DNA from: Pseudomonas botevensis
Lineage (GTDB): Bacteria; Pseudomonadota; Gammaproteobacteria; Pseudomonadales; Pseudomonadaceae
Assembly: GCF_019145475.1 (NCBI RefSeq)
Contig: NZ_JAHTKI010000030.1
Location: 1 to 61,280 of the forward strand
DNA length: 61,280 nt
Direction of reading: 5' to 3'
In this document: positions 1-8,771 of the stretch, piece after piece
Layout: every line of letters begins with the position of its first letter
How positions within the stretch are numbered: position 1 is the first letter of the stretch
The notes under the pieces: generated by a model
What the model was told of the DNA's origin: nothing
Database searches by the model: none
The model's input: only the letters and a program-made list of their open reading frames with translations
Translations under genes and position numbers: made by a program

Positions 1-93
1 CCGTAAGGGCGAAACCATAAGCCGCCGTTACCGAAGAAACGGATATACACCCAAACCAATCAAGAACCTGGTCGGCCCAAAAGCCGCCAAGGT
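1..93. repeat. Tail of long intergenic repeat (copy A)
   Basis: This stretch matches the 3' part of the complete copy at 9747-10321. Both share an 'agggcgaaacc' block, a 'ggatat' block, and a terminal 'cctggtcggccca' block followed by 'gccgccaagg'. It ends about ten bases before the stop codon of the chemoreceptor gene, as copy B ends next to the permease stop codon. The rest of the copy lies outside the window. Confidence 0.8.
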
Positions 94-103
94 CAAAAAA
101 AGC

Positions 104-2071
104 TCAAAGCCGAAAATGCCCGACCATCCCCCGCAACTCCCCACCCAACTGCGCCAGCTCAACACTCGACGCCGCATTCCCCTGCATCGCAATCGAAGAC
201 TGATCCGCACTCGCCCGAATACTGGTCACACTGCGATTGATCTCCTCGGCCACCGAACTCTGCTCCTCGGCCGCCGCCGCAATCTGCTGATTCATCTGCT
301 GAATCAACGACACCGCCGCCGCAATACTCCCCAACGCACTCTCGGTCTGCAACGCATCACTCACCGCCAGCTTCACCAACTCGCCGCTGCTCTGAATCTG
401 CTGCACCGACGAATGCGCCGCCGTGCGCAGGGCACTGACCAGACGCTCGATCTCTTCGGTCGATTGCTGCGTACGACGGGCCAGCGCCCGCACCTCATCG
501 GCCACCACCGCAAACCCCCTGCCCTGCTCTCCCGCCCGCGCCGCCTCGATGGCGGCGTTGAGCGCGAGCAGGTTGGTCTGCTCGGCGACACTCTTGATCA
601 CCCCCAGCACCGTGCCGATGTTCTGGATTTCCGCGCTGAGGCTTTCGATGCTGGAGCTGGCCGACGTGGCTGAATCCGCCAGTTGCTCGATCCGCGCCAT
701 GCTCTGACGCACCACCTGCTGACCGCTCTCGACCTTATCGTCCGCCGTCTGCGCCGCCAGCGCCGCTTCTTCGGCATTGCGCGCCACGTCATGAACGGTG
801 GCAGTCATCTGGTTCATGGCCGTGGCGACCTGTTCGGTTTCCTCTTTCTGGCTGCTGACCTCAAGGTTGGTCTGCTCAGTCACCGCCGACAGTGATTGCG
901 CCGAACTGGCCAACTGCTCGATACCGGCCTGCAACCCGCTGACAATCGTGCTCAGCCCTTCGCCCATCTGCTGCATGGCCTGCATCAATTGGCCGATTTC
1001 GTCGCGGCGGGTCACCTGGACGGTAGCGCTCAAGTCACCGGCGGCGATCCGCTGCGCCACCTCGATCACGCTGCGCAACGGCGCAACGATCAAGCGGGTG
1101 ATGACCCACGCGGCAATCAACCCCACCAGCAGCGCCAGCGCCGAAGAACCAATAATCAGCACCGAGTTCTTCTTCAGCTCGCCCTGCATCGCGGCATCTT
1201 GCGCGACATAAGCCTGATCGACCCGCTCCACCACTTCGGCGGCGCGCTGATGCAGTTGCTCGTAAACGATTTTTTCCTGCGCCAGCAACCCGGTGTATTC
1301 GGCGAGTTTGTCGCTGAACCCGGCAATATGCCCGGACACCTCGTTGAGCACGGTCAGGTAGCCCTCATCCTTGATCGAGGACTTCAACTGCTCGGCCTGA
1401 GCCTGGGCCTGGGCGGCTTCCTCGATGTTGCCTTTGCCGGCACTGTCGGCATCACCCTTGCGACTTTGATCCAGACGGACCCGCGCCTCGTTCAGGGCCT
1501 GGAGCATCAGCCGGGAAACCTGGCTGACCTGACCGGCCTGTTCGATGAACTGCGCGCCATCCTTGCCCTCGGTGTCCTTCAGGGTATACGCGCCGTCATC
1601 GGCGAGCCCCGACTGCAACACATCAAGGTTGTTGGCGACGCTGGACACCGACCAGCTGGCCATTTCCAGCGCAAGGTCCTTGGCCTGGGTCAGCGAGACA
1701 AACTCGTCGAACGCCTTGCGGTAGGCCGCCAGCGACTGTTCGACATCGTTCATCACCGGCACGTTCGCGGGCGACAGGGCCTTGAGCTGATCGGCCAGGG
1801 CGATCAGTCCGTCCACTCCCTCATGGAGCGCATCGACGGTTTTCGGATTACTGTGCAGCGCATAGTCCTGCTCCAGCAGACGCACCTTGAGCAGGCCGCT
1901 GTTGAGCGACGACATCTGCTTGAGACCATCGAAGCGCTGGCTGATGGTTTGCAGGGACCAGACACCAATGGCCGCTACCAGTGCGGTCAGCAACAACACC
2001 AGGACAAACCCGATACCCATTTTTTTCGCCATACCGAGGTTGGCAAAACGTCCTTGCACGGCCGAAATCAT
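104..2071 (-). CDS. Methyl-accepting chemotaxis protein with helical bimodular-type sensor
   Basis: This is a 655-residue transmembrane chemoreceptor that would signal through CheA/CheW to the flagellar motor. It has a short cytoplasmic N-terminus, a first membrane segment near residues 20-40, and an almost wholly helical periplasmic region of about 260 residues that resembles an HBM sensor. A second membrane segment lies near 303-326, followed by a HAMP domain and the methylation helices. The conserved hairpin tip near 497-524 contains EQTNLLALNAAIEAARAGE. I start at the ATG at 2071, which has AGGGGA upstream and gives the usual short N-terminus, rather than at the longer frame from 2131. 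HBM receptors known in pseudomonads bind organic acids or polyamines; the ligand here cannot be read. The stop codon abuts a copy of the long intergenic repeat. Confidence 0.92.
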   Translation of the reverse strand: MISAVQGRFANLGMAKKMGIGFVLVLLLTALVAAIGVWSLQTISQRFDGLKQMSSLNSGLLKVRLLEQDYALHSNPKTVDALHEGVDGLIALADQLKALSPANVPVMNDVEQSLAAYRKAFDEFVSLTQAKDLALEMASWSVSSVANNLDVLQSGLADDGAYTLKDTEGKDGAQFIEQAGQVSQVSRLMLQALNEARVRLDQSRKGDADSAGKGNIEEAAQAQAQAEQLKSSIKDEGYLTVLNEVSGHIAGFSDKLAEYTGLLAQEKIVYEQLHQRAAEVVERVDQAYVAQDAAMQGELKKNSVLIIGSSALALLVGLIAAWVITRLIVAPLRSVIEVAQRIAAGDLSATVQVTRRDEIGQLMQAMQQMGEGLSTIVSGLQAGIEQLASSAQSLSAVTEQTNLEVSSQKEETEQVATAMNQMTATVHDVARNAEEAALAAQTADDKVESGQQVVRQSMARIEQLADSATSASSSIESLSAEIQNIGTVLGVIKSVAEQTNLLALNAAIEAARAGEQGRGFAVVADEVRALARRTQQSTEEIERLVSALRTAAHSSVQQIQSSGELVKLAVSDALQTESALGSIAAAVSLIQQMNQQIAAAAEEQSSVAEEINRSVTSIRASADQSSIAMQGNAASSVELAQLGGELRGMVGHFRL

Positions 2072-2179
2072 TGCGCGTAGTCCCCTGCCATTGTCTGTTG
2101 ACGAAGAGTCGCAACGGCCATGAAACAGCACAAGTCTCTGGCGTCGGAATAATGGCCAAAAGCTACGCCCGCGTCGTTT

Positions 2180-3577
2180 TCAGAACACTTGAGGTCGATC
2201 CGAAGTGCTGTTGCGGAAAAACCGTCGCGCCCTGGGATCGCAGGCATACGCCACGTTGATCCGCTGCCAGTCACTGGTCTCGCCACTGGGACTGAATGTC
2301 GTCGAACATGACAATAAAACCCCGCAACACCGGGCCTGCCGCCGCAGGCACGGGTTATCGCCGGTCGGTGAGCGCGCCCAGATGAACAGCCCTCCGGTCG
2401 GTTTGCCGAAAACTTCCCAGTCGGCATCCTCAAGAGCCTGCAACGCTGCCGCCCGATCGATATTCAAGCGCTGGCGCTGGCGCTGAACCAGCTTGCGATA
2501 AGCGCCACTGGCCAGCAGATTCGCCAGCACCGCTTCGCAGAACCGGGAGGTGCCCAGGCTGCTGACCCTCTTCACTTCCGCCAGACGCGCAACGAGGGCA
2601 CTGTCTGCCTTCACAAACCCCACCCGCAACGAACTGCTCAGGGTCTTGGAAAAACTGCCGAGGTAGATCACTCGCTCATCGTCGTCCAGGGCAGCCAGGC
2701 GAACTCCGCTGCCATTGTGCATGTCAGCGTAGACATCATCTTCGATCACGCGCAAATCATGGATCTGACTCAGTTGCAGGATCCGTCGAGCCACGGCGGG
2801 CGACAGACAACTGCCGGTGGGATTGTGATGGTGGCTGTTGATGAACAGGGCAACAGGGTGAAACTGGCGCAGCAACGCCTCAAGCGCCTCGGTATCCGGC
2901 CCGCTCGGCGTGCGTCGCACTTCAAGCATGCGGATCCCGTGCAGCCGCAGCAGATCGAACAACGGGGCGTAACCGGGAGTTTCGACCACCACGCAATCCC
3001 CGGCCCGGAACAGGGTACGCACGATCAGGTCCAGCCCATGGCTGGCACCGGCGGTGGTCAGCAGTTGTTCGTCGCAGGTCTGGATATCGAGTGATTTCAG
3101 GCGTCTGGCGATCTGCGTCCGCAGCAACGGCAATCCCAGCGGCGTGCTGTAGCCGAACAGGCTGGCCATGTCGGTGCGCGCGACCTGGCGAATCGCATAA
3201 CTGAGGTCATCGGGTTCGCGCCAGCTTTCGGGCAGGCTGCCCCAGCCCAGCGGCAATCCCCCGTCCGGCTCGCCCGCCGGATCATTCCAGGCCTGTCCGC
3301 CACCAAACGCCAGCGGATCGGAGTCCCTGGCCGGTTTCCCCGCCGCCGCCACGACAAACCCCGCACCTTGGCGCGAGGCGAGAATGCCCTGCGCCACCAG
3401 TCGTTCGCAGGCCTCGACCACCGCCGACTGGCTGAGCAGATTGCTTCGCGCGATGTGCCGGACAGAGGGCAGGCGCGTGGTCGGGGGCACGTCACCCTGC
3501 TGAATCCATTCGGTCAGTCCGTCAACAATCTGCTGTACGACCGGCACCATTGCCTGTCGATCAATTCTCAATTCCAT
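2180..3577 (-). CDS. MocR/GntR-type regulator with aminotransferase-like domain
   Basis: This 465-residue protein fuses an N-terminal GntR winged helix (about residues 10-75, with RLPSVRHIARSNLLSQSAVV as the helix-turn-helix) to a fold-type I aminotransferase-like domain from about residue 105. The PLP-binding lysine is expected at about K311 in GSFSKTL, and HHNPTG is also present, so cofactor binding looks intact. MocR proteins usually regulate vitamin B6, GABA or amino-acid genes, and often a neighbouring divergent gene. The start at 3577 is preceded by CAGGAG about 10 bases upstream; the in-frame extension to 3736 lacks regulator homology. The nearest upstream gene is the SDR gene on the same strand, so its target is unclear. 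Confidence 0.9.
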   Translation of the reverse strand: MELRIDRQAMVPVVQQIVDGLTEWIQQGDVPPTTRLPSVRHIARSNLLSQSAVVEACERLVAQGILASRQGAGFVVAAAGKPARDSDPLAFGGGQAWNDPAGEPDGGLPLGWGSLPESWREPDDLSYAIRQVARTDMASLFGYSTPLGLPLLRTQIARRLKSLDIQTCDEQLLTTAGASHGLDLIVRTLFRAGDCVVVETPGYAPLFDLLRLHGIRMLEVRRTPSGPDTEALEALLRQFHPVALFINSHHHNPTGSCLSPAVARRILQLSQIHDLRVIEDDVYADMHNGSGVRLAALDDDERVIYLGSFSKTLSSSLRVGFVKADSALVARLAEVKRVSSLGTSRFCEAVLANLLASGAYRKLVQRQRQRLNIDRAAALQALEDADWEVFGKPTGGLFIWARSPTGDNPCLRRQARCCGVLLSCSTTFSPSGETSDWQRINVAYACDPRARRFFRNSTSDRPQVF

Positions 3578-3725
3578 GAGCAAGCAAACTCCTGTTCGTT
3601 TTGCTGGCGGCAGTAAATCACAGCCAGCCCGATCAGGCTGTGCGACAAAGCCGTCAAAACTGCGCGTTCTAAAGATTTGAAACACAATGCCCGGCCAATC
3701 CGGGGAACCTGCGCCCGGGCAAAGA

Positions 3726-3749
3726 AAAACCCGCACATTGGCGGGTTTT
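3726..3749. terminator. Hairpin terminator after the SDR gene
   Basis: The arms AAAACCCGC and GCGGGTTTT enclose a six-base loop. Read on the minus strand, the hairpin follows the short-chain dehydrogenase gene and ends in a run of T, a classical intrinsic terminator. It separates that gene from the MocR gene downstream. Confidence 0.8.
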
Positions 3750-3772
3750 CCATGAGCGCGACAGCCGTCGAT

Positions 3773-4534
3773 TCAGAACGCGGTCACGCCTCCGTCCACC
3801 GCCAGCGAATGGCCGGTGGTGAATGCGGCACCGTCGCTGCACAGGTAAAGCACAGCGCTGGCAATTTCCTCGACCTTGCCGATCCGCCCGACCGGGTGCA
3901 TGGCATTGGCGAACTCGCCTTTCTTCGGATCGGCTTCATAAGCGCGACGGAACATGTCGGTATCGATGACCGCCGGGCACACGGCATTCACGCGAATTTT
4001 CTTCTTCGCGTACTCGATCGCCGCCGACTTGGTCAGGCCGATCACCGCATGCTTGGAGGCCGCATAGATGCTCATCTTCGGTGCTGCACCAAGGCCCGCC
4101 ACCGAGGCGGTGTTGACGATCGCCCCGCCGCCCTGGGCCAGCAGCAGCGGCAATTGATACTTCATGCACAACCAGACGCCTTTGACGTTGACGCCCATGA
4201 TCGCGTCGAACTCGTCCATCGTGCCTTCGGCCAGCTTGCCCTTTTCGATTTCGATCCCGGCATTGTTGAAGGCGTAGTCGAGACGGCCGTAGGTGTTGAT
4301 CACCTCATCCATCAGATTTTTCACTTCACTCTCGACGGTAACGTTGCAGCGCACGAAGGTCGCTTCGCCGCCTGCTGTACGAATCAGCGCCACAGTGCCT
4401 TCGCCCCCGGCCGCATCCAGATCGGCCACCACCACTTTCAGGCCTTCGGCGGCGAAGGCCTGGGCGGTCGCGCGGCCGATGCCGTTGGCGGCGCCCGTAA
4501 CGACGGCGACCTGGCCGGAAAACGTCATGCTCAT
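3773..4534 (-). CDS. Short-chain dehydrogenase/reductase (SDR)
   Basis: This 253-residue classical SDR oxidoreductase has a glycine-rich NAD(P) site near the N-terminus (VTGAANGIGRA), an NNAG motif, the catalytic serine in NTASVAG, and the YAASK catalytic tyrosine-lysine pair. The C-terminal GHSLAVDGG segment is typical of glucose-1-dehydrogenase-like and 3-oxoacyl-reductase-like SDRs. The substrate cannot be deduced. The start has GAGGAC upstream. The gene lies divergent from a medium-chain quinone oxidoreductase-like gene across 233 bases, so the two may share control. Confidence 0.9.
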   Translation of the reverse strand: MSMTFSGQVAVVTGAANGIGRATAQAFAAEGLKVVVADLDAAGGEGTVALIRTAGGEATFVRCNVTVESEVKNLMDEVINTYGRLDYAFNNAGIEIEKGKLAEGTMDEFDAIMGVNVKGVWLCMKYQLPLLLAQGGGAIVNTASVAGLGAAPKMSIYAASKHAVIGLTKSAAIEYAKKKIRVNAVCPAVIDTDMFRRAYEADPKKGEFANAMHPVGRIGKVEEIASAVLYLCSDGAAFTTGHSLAVDGGVTAF

Positions 4535-4767
4535 TGTTATGTCCTCGAACGGATATCTGCGGGGGATTCAGTCTGCAGAATAGCCACACCACCCGCCACC
4601 ACGTCAGCACTATCAGATGACCGTTTAGGTGCCCATGAATCGTAGTGATGAAACCCGCCACCGGACTATCACTGCACTGGATCAACGCGCATTCGCGACA
4701 TCGGCCAACCTTGCGGCATCGTCGGCGAAGGTCTATCAACAACACTTCATTTCGTTGAGTGCCTGCC

Positions 4768-5772
4768 ATGACTAACCAGACCAATCGCCAGTTCCTGCTC
4801 GCCAAACGCCCGGTGGGGGCCGCAACCCGCGAAACCTTCACCTATCAGCAAGTGCCGGTCGGCGAGCCGGCGGCGGGACAGATCCTGGTCAAGAACGAAT
4901 ACCTGTCTCTGGACCCGGCCATGCGTGGCTGGATGAACGAGGGCAAGTCCTACATCCCGCCGGTCGGCCTCGGAGAGGTCATGCGCGCCCTGGGCGTAGG
5001 CAAAGTCATCGCCTCGAACCATCCAGGGTTCGCAGTCGGGGACTACGTCAACGGTGCCCTGGGTGTGCAGGATTACTTCCTGGGCGAGCCCAGAGGTTTC
5101 TATAAAGTCGATCCGAAACTGGCGCCACTGCCGCGCTACCTCTCGGCGCTGGGCATGACCGGCATGACCGCCTACTTCGCCCTGCTGGACGTCGGCGCGC
5201 CGAAGGAAGGCGAGACCGTGGTGCTGTCCGGCGCGGCCGGTGCGGTGGGCAGCATTGCCGGGCAAATCGCCAAGCTCAAAGGCTGCCGGGTAGTCGGGAT
5301 CGCCGGCGGCGCGGACAAGTGCAAATTCCTCATCGATGAACTGGGTTTCGACGGCGCCATCGACTACAAGAGCGAAGACGTGCTGGCCGGCCTCAAGCGC
5401 GAATGCCCGAAAGGCGTGGACGTGTATTTCGATAACGTCGGCGGCGACATCCTCGATGCGGTGCTCAGCCGCCTGAACTTCAAGGCGCGGGTAGTGATCT
5501 GCGGCGCAATCAGCCAGTACAACAACAAGGAAGCGGTCAAGGGACCGGCCAACTACCTGTCGTTGCTGGTCAATCGGGCGCGAATGGAAGGTTTCGTGGT
5601 GATGGATTACGCCGCGCAGTTCGCCGCCGCCGGCCAGGAAATGGCCGGATGGATGGCCAAGGGGCAGCTCAAGAGCAAGGAAGACATCGTCGACGGGCTG
5701 GAGACATTCCCCGAAACGCTGATGAAACTGTTCAGCGGCGAGAACTTCGGCAAGTTGGTGCTGAAGGTCTGA
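4768..5772 (+). CDS. Zinc-independent medium-chain NADP-dependent oxidoreductase (CurA-like)
   Basis: This is a 334-residue protein of the MDR superfamily, in the leukotriene B4 dehydrogenase / curcumin reductase (CurA) branch. It has the N-terminal LAKRPVG segment, a Rossmann motif around SGAAGAVGS, and no zinc-binding cysteine cluster. Members reduce activated double bonds in enals, enones or similar compounds with NADPH. An in-frame GTG at 4759 would add three residues; I chose the ATG at 4768, although the ribosome site is weak for either. It faces a convergent pyrF across a strong bidirectional terminator. Confidence 0.9.
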   Translation: MTNQTNRQFLLAKRPVGAATRETFTYQQVPVGEPAAGQILVKNEYLSLDPAMRGWMNEGKSYIPPVGLGEVMRALGVGKVIASNHPGFAVGDYVNGALGVQDYFLGEPRGFYKVDPKLAPLPRYLSALGMTGMTAYFALLDVGAPKEGETVVLSGAAGAVGSIAGQIAKLKGCRVVGIAGGADKCKFLIDELGFDGAIDYKSEDVLAGLKRECPKGVDVYFDNVGGDILDAVLSRLNFKARVVICGAISQYNNKEAVKGPANYLSLLVNRARMEGFVVMDYAAQFAAAGQEMAGWMAKGQLKSKEDIVDGLETFPETLMKLFSGENFGKLVLKV

Positions 5773-5795
5773 ATCGATCGTTCAACAAGGCCTGA

Positions 5796-5833
5796 AAACA
5801 ATGTGGGAGCTCTTCAGCTCCCACATTTGTTTT
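5796..5833. terminator. Bidirectional terminator between oxidoreductase and pyrF
   Basis: A perfect 11-bp stem (ATGTGGGAGCT / AGCTCCCACAT) with a CTTC loop at 5801-5826 is flanked by A-rich sequence on the left and T-rich sequence on the right. It serves two convergent genes. Confidence 0.9.
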
Positions 5834-5843
5834 CAGTGTTTGA

Positions 5844-6542
5844 TCAGGCCAGCTCGGCAACCACCGAAGCCAGAGCCTTGGCCGGATCGGCGGCCTGGCT
5901 GATCGGGCGGCCGATCACCAGATAGTCGGAGCCGGCATCCAGCGCCTGACGCGGGGTCAGAATGCGTCGCTGATCGTCCTGGGCACTGCCCGCCGGACGA
6001 ATCCCCGGGGTCACCAGTTGCAGCGACGGGTGCGCGGTTTTCAGCGCCTGGGCTTCCAGTGCCGAACACACCAGACCGTCCATCCCGGCCTTCTCGGCCA
6101 GTGCCGCCAGACGCAGCACCTGCTCCTGCGGCTCGATGTCCAGACCGATACCGGCCAGGTCCTCCCGCTCCATGCTGGTCAGCACGGTCACGCCGATCAG
6201 CAACGGTTGCGGACCGCTGCGCTTGTCCAGCTCTTCACGGCAGGCCGCCATCATGCGCAGGCCGCCGGAGCAATGCACGTTGACCATCCACACGCCCATT
6301 TCCGCCGCCGCCTTGACCGCCATCGCGGTGGTGTTGGGAATGTCGTGGAATTTCAGGTCGAGGAACACCTCGAAACCCTTGTCACGCAGGGTGCCGACGA
6401 TTTCCGACGCACAACTGGTGAACAGTTCCTTGCCCACTTTGACCCGGCACAGTTTCGGGTCCAACTGGTCGGCCAGCTTCAGCGCGGCGTCACGGGTAGG
6501 GAAATCCAGGGCGACGATGATAGGAGTCTGGCAGGCGGACAT
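5844..6542 (-). CDS. pyrF: Orotidine 5'-phosphate decarboxylase
   Basis: This 232-residue enzyme makes UMP from OMP in the last step of pyrimidine synthesis. It begins with the typical PIIVALDFPT strand, carries the catalytic DLKFHDIPNT motif (Asp-Lys-x-x-Asp arrangement) around residues 60-70, and ends with TPGIRPAGS and the phosphate-binding YLVIGRPI. The length is normal for the family. The long upstream frame to 7025 is an overlap with the divergent response-regulator gene; the ATG at 6542 gives the family start. It is transcribed away from the two-component system that follows. Confidence 0.97.
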   Translation of the reverse strand: MSACQTPIIVALDFPTRDAALKLADQLDPKLCRVKVGKELFTSCASEIVGTLRDKGFEVFLDLKFHDIPNTTAMAVKAAAEMGVWMVNVHCSGGLRMMAACREELDKRSGPQPLLIGVTVLTSMEREDLAGIGLDIEPQEQVLRLAALAEKAGMDGLVCSALEAQALKTAHPSLQLVTPGIRPAGSAQDDQRRILTPRQALDAGSDYLVIGRPISQAADPAKALASVVAELA

Positions 6543-6660
6543 GGATGGGCTCTCAGGCAAGTCGAAATCGGCGCGCATTGTAGCGGAACCGCGCACGACG
6601 CGGCACCCGATGATCGGTAAATCGTGACAACGGCCGTGATCAGCATAGCGTTCGGCGCTA

Positions 6661-6682
6661 TTGTGTCGACTCCGATACACAA
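6661..6682. promoter_or_regulatory. Inverted repeat in the pyrF / response-regulator intergenic region
   Basis: TTGTGT and ACACAA are separated by ten bases, within the 282-base divergent region (6543-6824). This could be an operator for either gene. No regulator can be named from the sequence. Confidence 0.35.
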
Positions 6683-6824
6683 CCGACACGCCGGCAACAT
6701 GCGCCCGCGCTAGCCTCGCCAGCCGCAACATGTCCTTACAGCAGCCCTTCCCGCCTCGCGGCCGGACGCCTATGCTGAAACCACAACCTCGCAGCCTATC
6801 TTTGTGGTTGGCGCCTACTGGCAG

Positions 6825-7586
6825 ATGAACAGCCCCATGCACAACACCCAAGTCTCCGTGAACGACGAGCAAAAAGATGACAAGCGCTGGAGCGTCCGTG
6901 CGCTGATCGTCGACGATGACGTACCGATCCGTGAACTGATGATCGACTATCTGGCGCGCTTCAACATCCACGCCAGCGGTGTCACCGACGGCGCGGCGAT
7001 GCGCCAGGCGCTGCAGGCCGAACATTTCGACGTGGTGGTGCTCGACCTGATGCTGCCGGGCGAAGACGGCCTGTCGCTGTGTCGCTGGCTGCGCGCCGAA
7101 TCGGACATCCCGATCCTGATGCTCACCGCCCGCTGCGAACCCACCGATCGCATCATCGGCCTGGAACTGGGCGCCGATGACTACATGGCCAAGCCGTTCG
7201 AACCTCGGGAGCTGGTGGCGCGGATTCAGACAATTCTGCGGCGGGTGCGCGACGACCGTACCGAGCAGCGTGCGAATATTCGCTTCGACAACTGGCGCCT
7301 GAACAGCGTGCTGCGCCAGCTCATCGCCGACGACGGCCTGGTGGTGCCGCTATCCAATGCCGAATTCCGCCTGCTCTGGGTGTTCATCGAACGTCCGCGT
7401 CGAGTGCTCAGTCGCGAACAGTTGCTGGACGCCGCCCGTGGCCGCTCGATCGAGGCTTTCGACCGCAGCATCGACCTGCTGGTCTCGCGCCTGCGGCAGA
7501 AACTCGGCGACGACCCGAAAGCGCCCCAACTGATCAAGACCGTGCGCGGTGAAGGCTACCTGTTCGACGCCAGGGACATCGGCTGA
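6825..7586 (+). CDS. OmpR-family response regulator
   Basis: This DNA-binding response regulator of about 253 residues has a receiver domain with the phosphoacceptor in VVLDLMLPGEDG, the TAR switch region and the conserved lysine in MAKPFEPREL. A winged-helix effector domain ends with the family hallmark IKTVRGEGYLF. The start is uncertain: a GTG at 6804 and ATGs at 6825 and 6837 are in frame. Its stop overlaps the start of the histidine kinase gene (TGATG), so the pair is co-translated. The upstream region holds an inverted repeat at 6661-6682. I do not recognise a specific named orthologue. Confidence 0.92.
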   Translation: MNSPMHNTQVSVNDEQKDDKRWSVRALIVDDDVPIRELMIDYLARFNIHASGVTDGAAMRQALQAEHFDVVVLDLMLPGEDGLSLCRWLRAESDIPILMLTARCEPTDRIIGLELGADDYMAKPFEPRELVARIQTILRRVRDDRTEQRANIRFDNWRLNSVLRQLIADDGLVVPLSNAEFRLLWVFIERPRRVLSREQLLDAARGRSIEAFDRSIDLLVSRLRQKLGDDPKAPQLIKTVRGEGYLFDARDIG

Positions 7587-8635
7587 TGCGAGCGCGCTTC
7601 GACACGCTGTTCGGCCGCCTGTTCGGCGTGCTGTTGGTGGCGATTGTCCTGGCGCACCTGCTGGCCTTTGCCTGGTTCCGGCTCTACGGACCACCGCCTC
7701 CGCCCCCACCGCCGCCGTTCGCCGAAAACTTCGACGGGCAACGCCCCCCTCCGGATTCGCGCTTCCCGCCCCGTGCGCCGCGACCATGGTTCGGTGGGCC
7801 GCTGGTGCCGCTGACCTTTCAGTTCATCTCGCTGATCATCGCCGCATGGTACGGCGCCAAACTGCTGACCCGACCGATCCAGCGCCTGAGCGACGCCGCC
7901 GAACGCCTGAGCGAAGACCTCGACAGCCCGCCGCTGGACGAGTCCGGCCCGCGCGAAGCCAGGCAGGCGGCGCACACCTTCAACCTGATGCAGCAACGGA
8001 TTCGTGGCCAGGTGCAGCAACGTGCGCGGATGCTCGGCGCCGTGTCCCACGACCTGCGCACACCGTTGTCCCGACTGAAACTGCGTCTGGAAAAGATCGA
8101 CGACGAAAAGCTGCAAGGGCAGATGCGCCAGGACCTGGACGACATGATCGGCATGCTCGACGCCACCCTCACCTACCTGCACGAACAGCGCACCAGCGAG
8201 GCCCTGCAATTGATGGATGTGCAGGCGCTGGTCGAATCGCTGTGCGAAAACGCTCAGGATCAAGGCGCCGATGTCGAAGTCGGCGGCCACTGCGCACCGC
8301 TGCAAGTACAGCCGATGGCCCTGCGCTCGTGCATCAACAACCTGCTCGACAACGCCCTGCGCTATGCCGGGCAGGCGCGCATCGAATTGCAGGATCATCG
8401 CGAGCAACTGCTGATCTTTGTCATCGACCATGGCCCGGGCATCGCAGCGGACAAACGCGAGGCGGTGTTCGAACCGTTCTATCGCCTGGAAGGTTCACGC
8501 AACCGCAACTCCGGCGGCGTCGGCCTGGGCATGACCATCGCCCGGGAAGCGGCACAACGCCTGGGCGGCGAGTTGAACCTGGAAGAGACACGCGGCGGCG
8601 GCCTCACCGCCATCATTCGCCTGCCGCGTACCTGA
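7586..8635 (+). CDS. Sensor histidine kinase with short polyproline periplasmic segment
   Basis: This 349-residue EnvZ-like kinase pairs with the preceding regulator. It has membrane segments near residues 12-33 and 72-92, a HAMP-like linker, phosphoacceptor H155 in AVSHDLRTP, an N-box (NNLLDNALRYA) and G-boxes DHGPGIA and GGVGLGM. The periplasmic part is only about 40 residues and contains a run of nine prolines plus further PPP and RPP clusters, so there is no room for a folded PAS-type sensor. Recognition may be through the membrane or by protein contact. The following gene, an EF-hand protein, also has polyproline tracts. Confidence 0.92.
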   Translation: MRARFDTLFGRLFGVLLVAIVLAHLLAFAWFRLYGPPPPPPPPPFAENFDGQRPPPDSRFPPRAPRPWFGGPLVPLTFQFISLIIAAWYGAKLLTRPIQRLSDAAERLSEDLDSPPLDESGPREARQAAHTFNLMQQRIRGQVQQRARMLGAVSHDLRTPLSRLKLRLEKIDDEKLQGQMRQDLDDMIGMLDATLTYLHEQRTSEALQLMDVQALVESLCENAQDQGADVEVGGHCAPLQVQPMALRSCINNLLDNALRYAGQARIELQDHREQLLIFVIDHGPGIAADKREAVFEPFYRLEGSRNRNSGGVGLGMTIAREAAQRLGGELNLEETRGGGLTAIIRLPRT

Positions 8636-8671
8636 CCGGCAGAGCAAGCCAGTTCCTACTGCCGGAAACTG

Positions 8672-8687
8672 TGTACCAGGCGGTACA
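8672..8687. promoter_or_regulatory. Perfect inverted repeat upstream of the EF-hand gene
   Basis: TGTACC and GGTACA flank a four-base spacer, 85 bases before the EF-hand start codon. A second short hairpin (CCGG...CCGG) follows near 8734-8750. It is a candidate operator, possibly for the adjacent response regulator, but nothing in the sequence proves this. Confidence 0.45.
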
Positions 8688-8771
8688 AATCCCACATACC
8701 CACGACACCTTGCGCCTTGAGGCTGCACAAGCCGGTACACCCACCGGTTTTCCAGTCCAAGGAGTGAGCCC

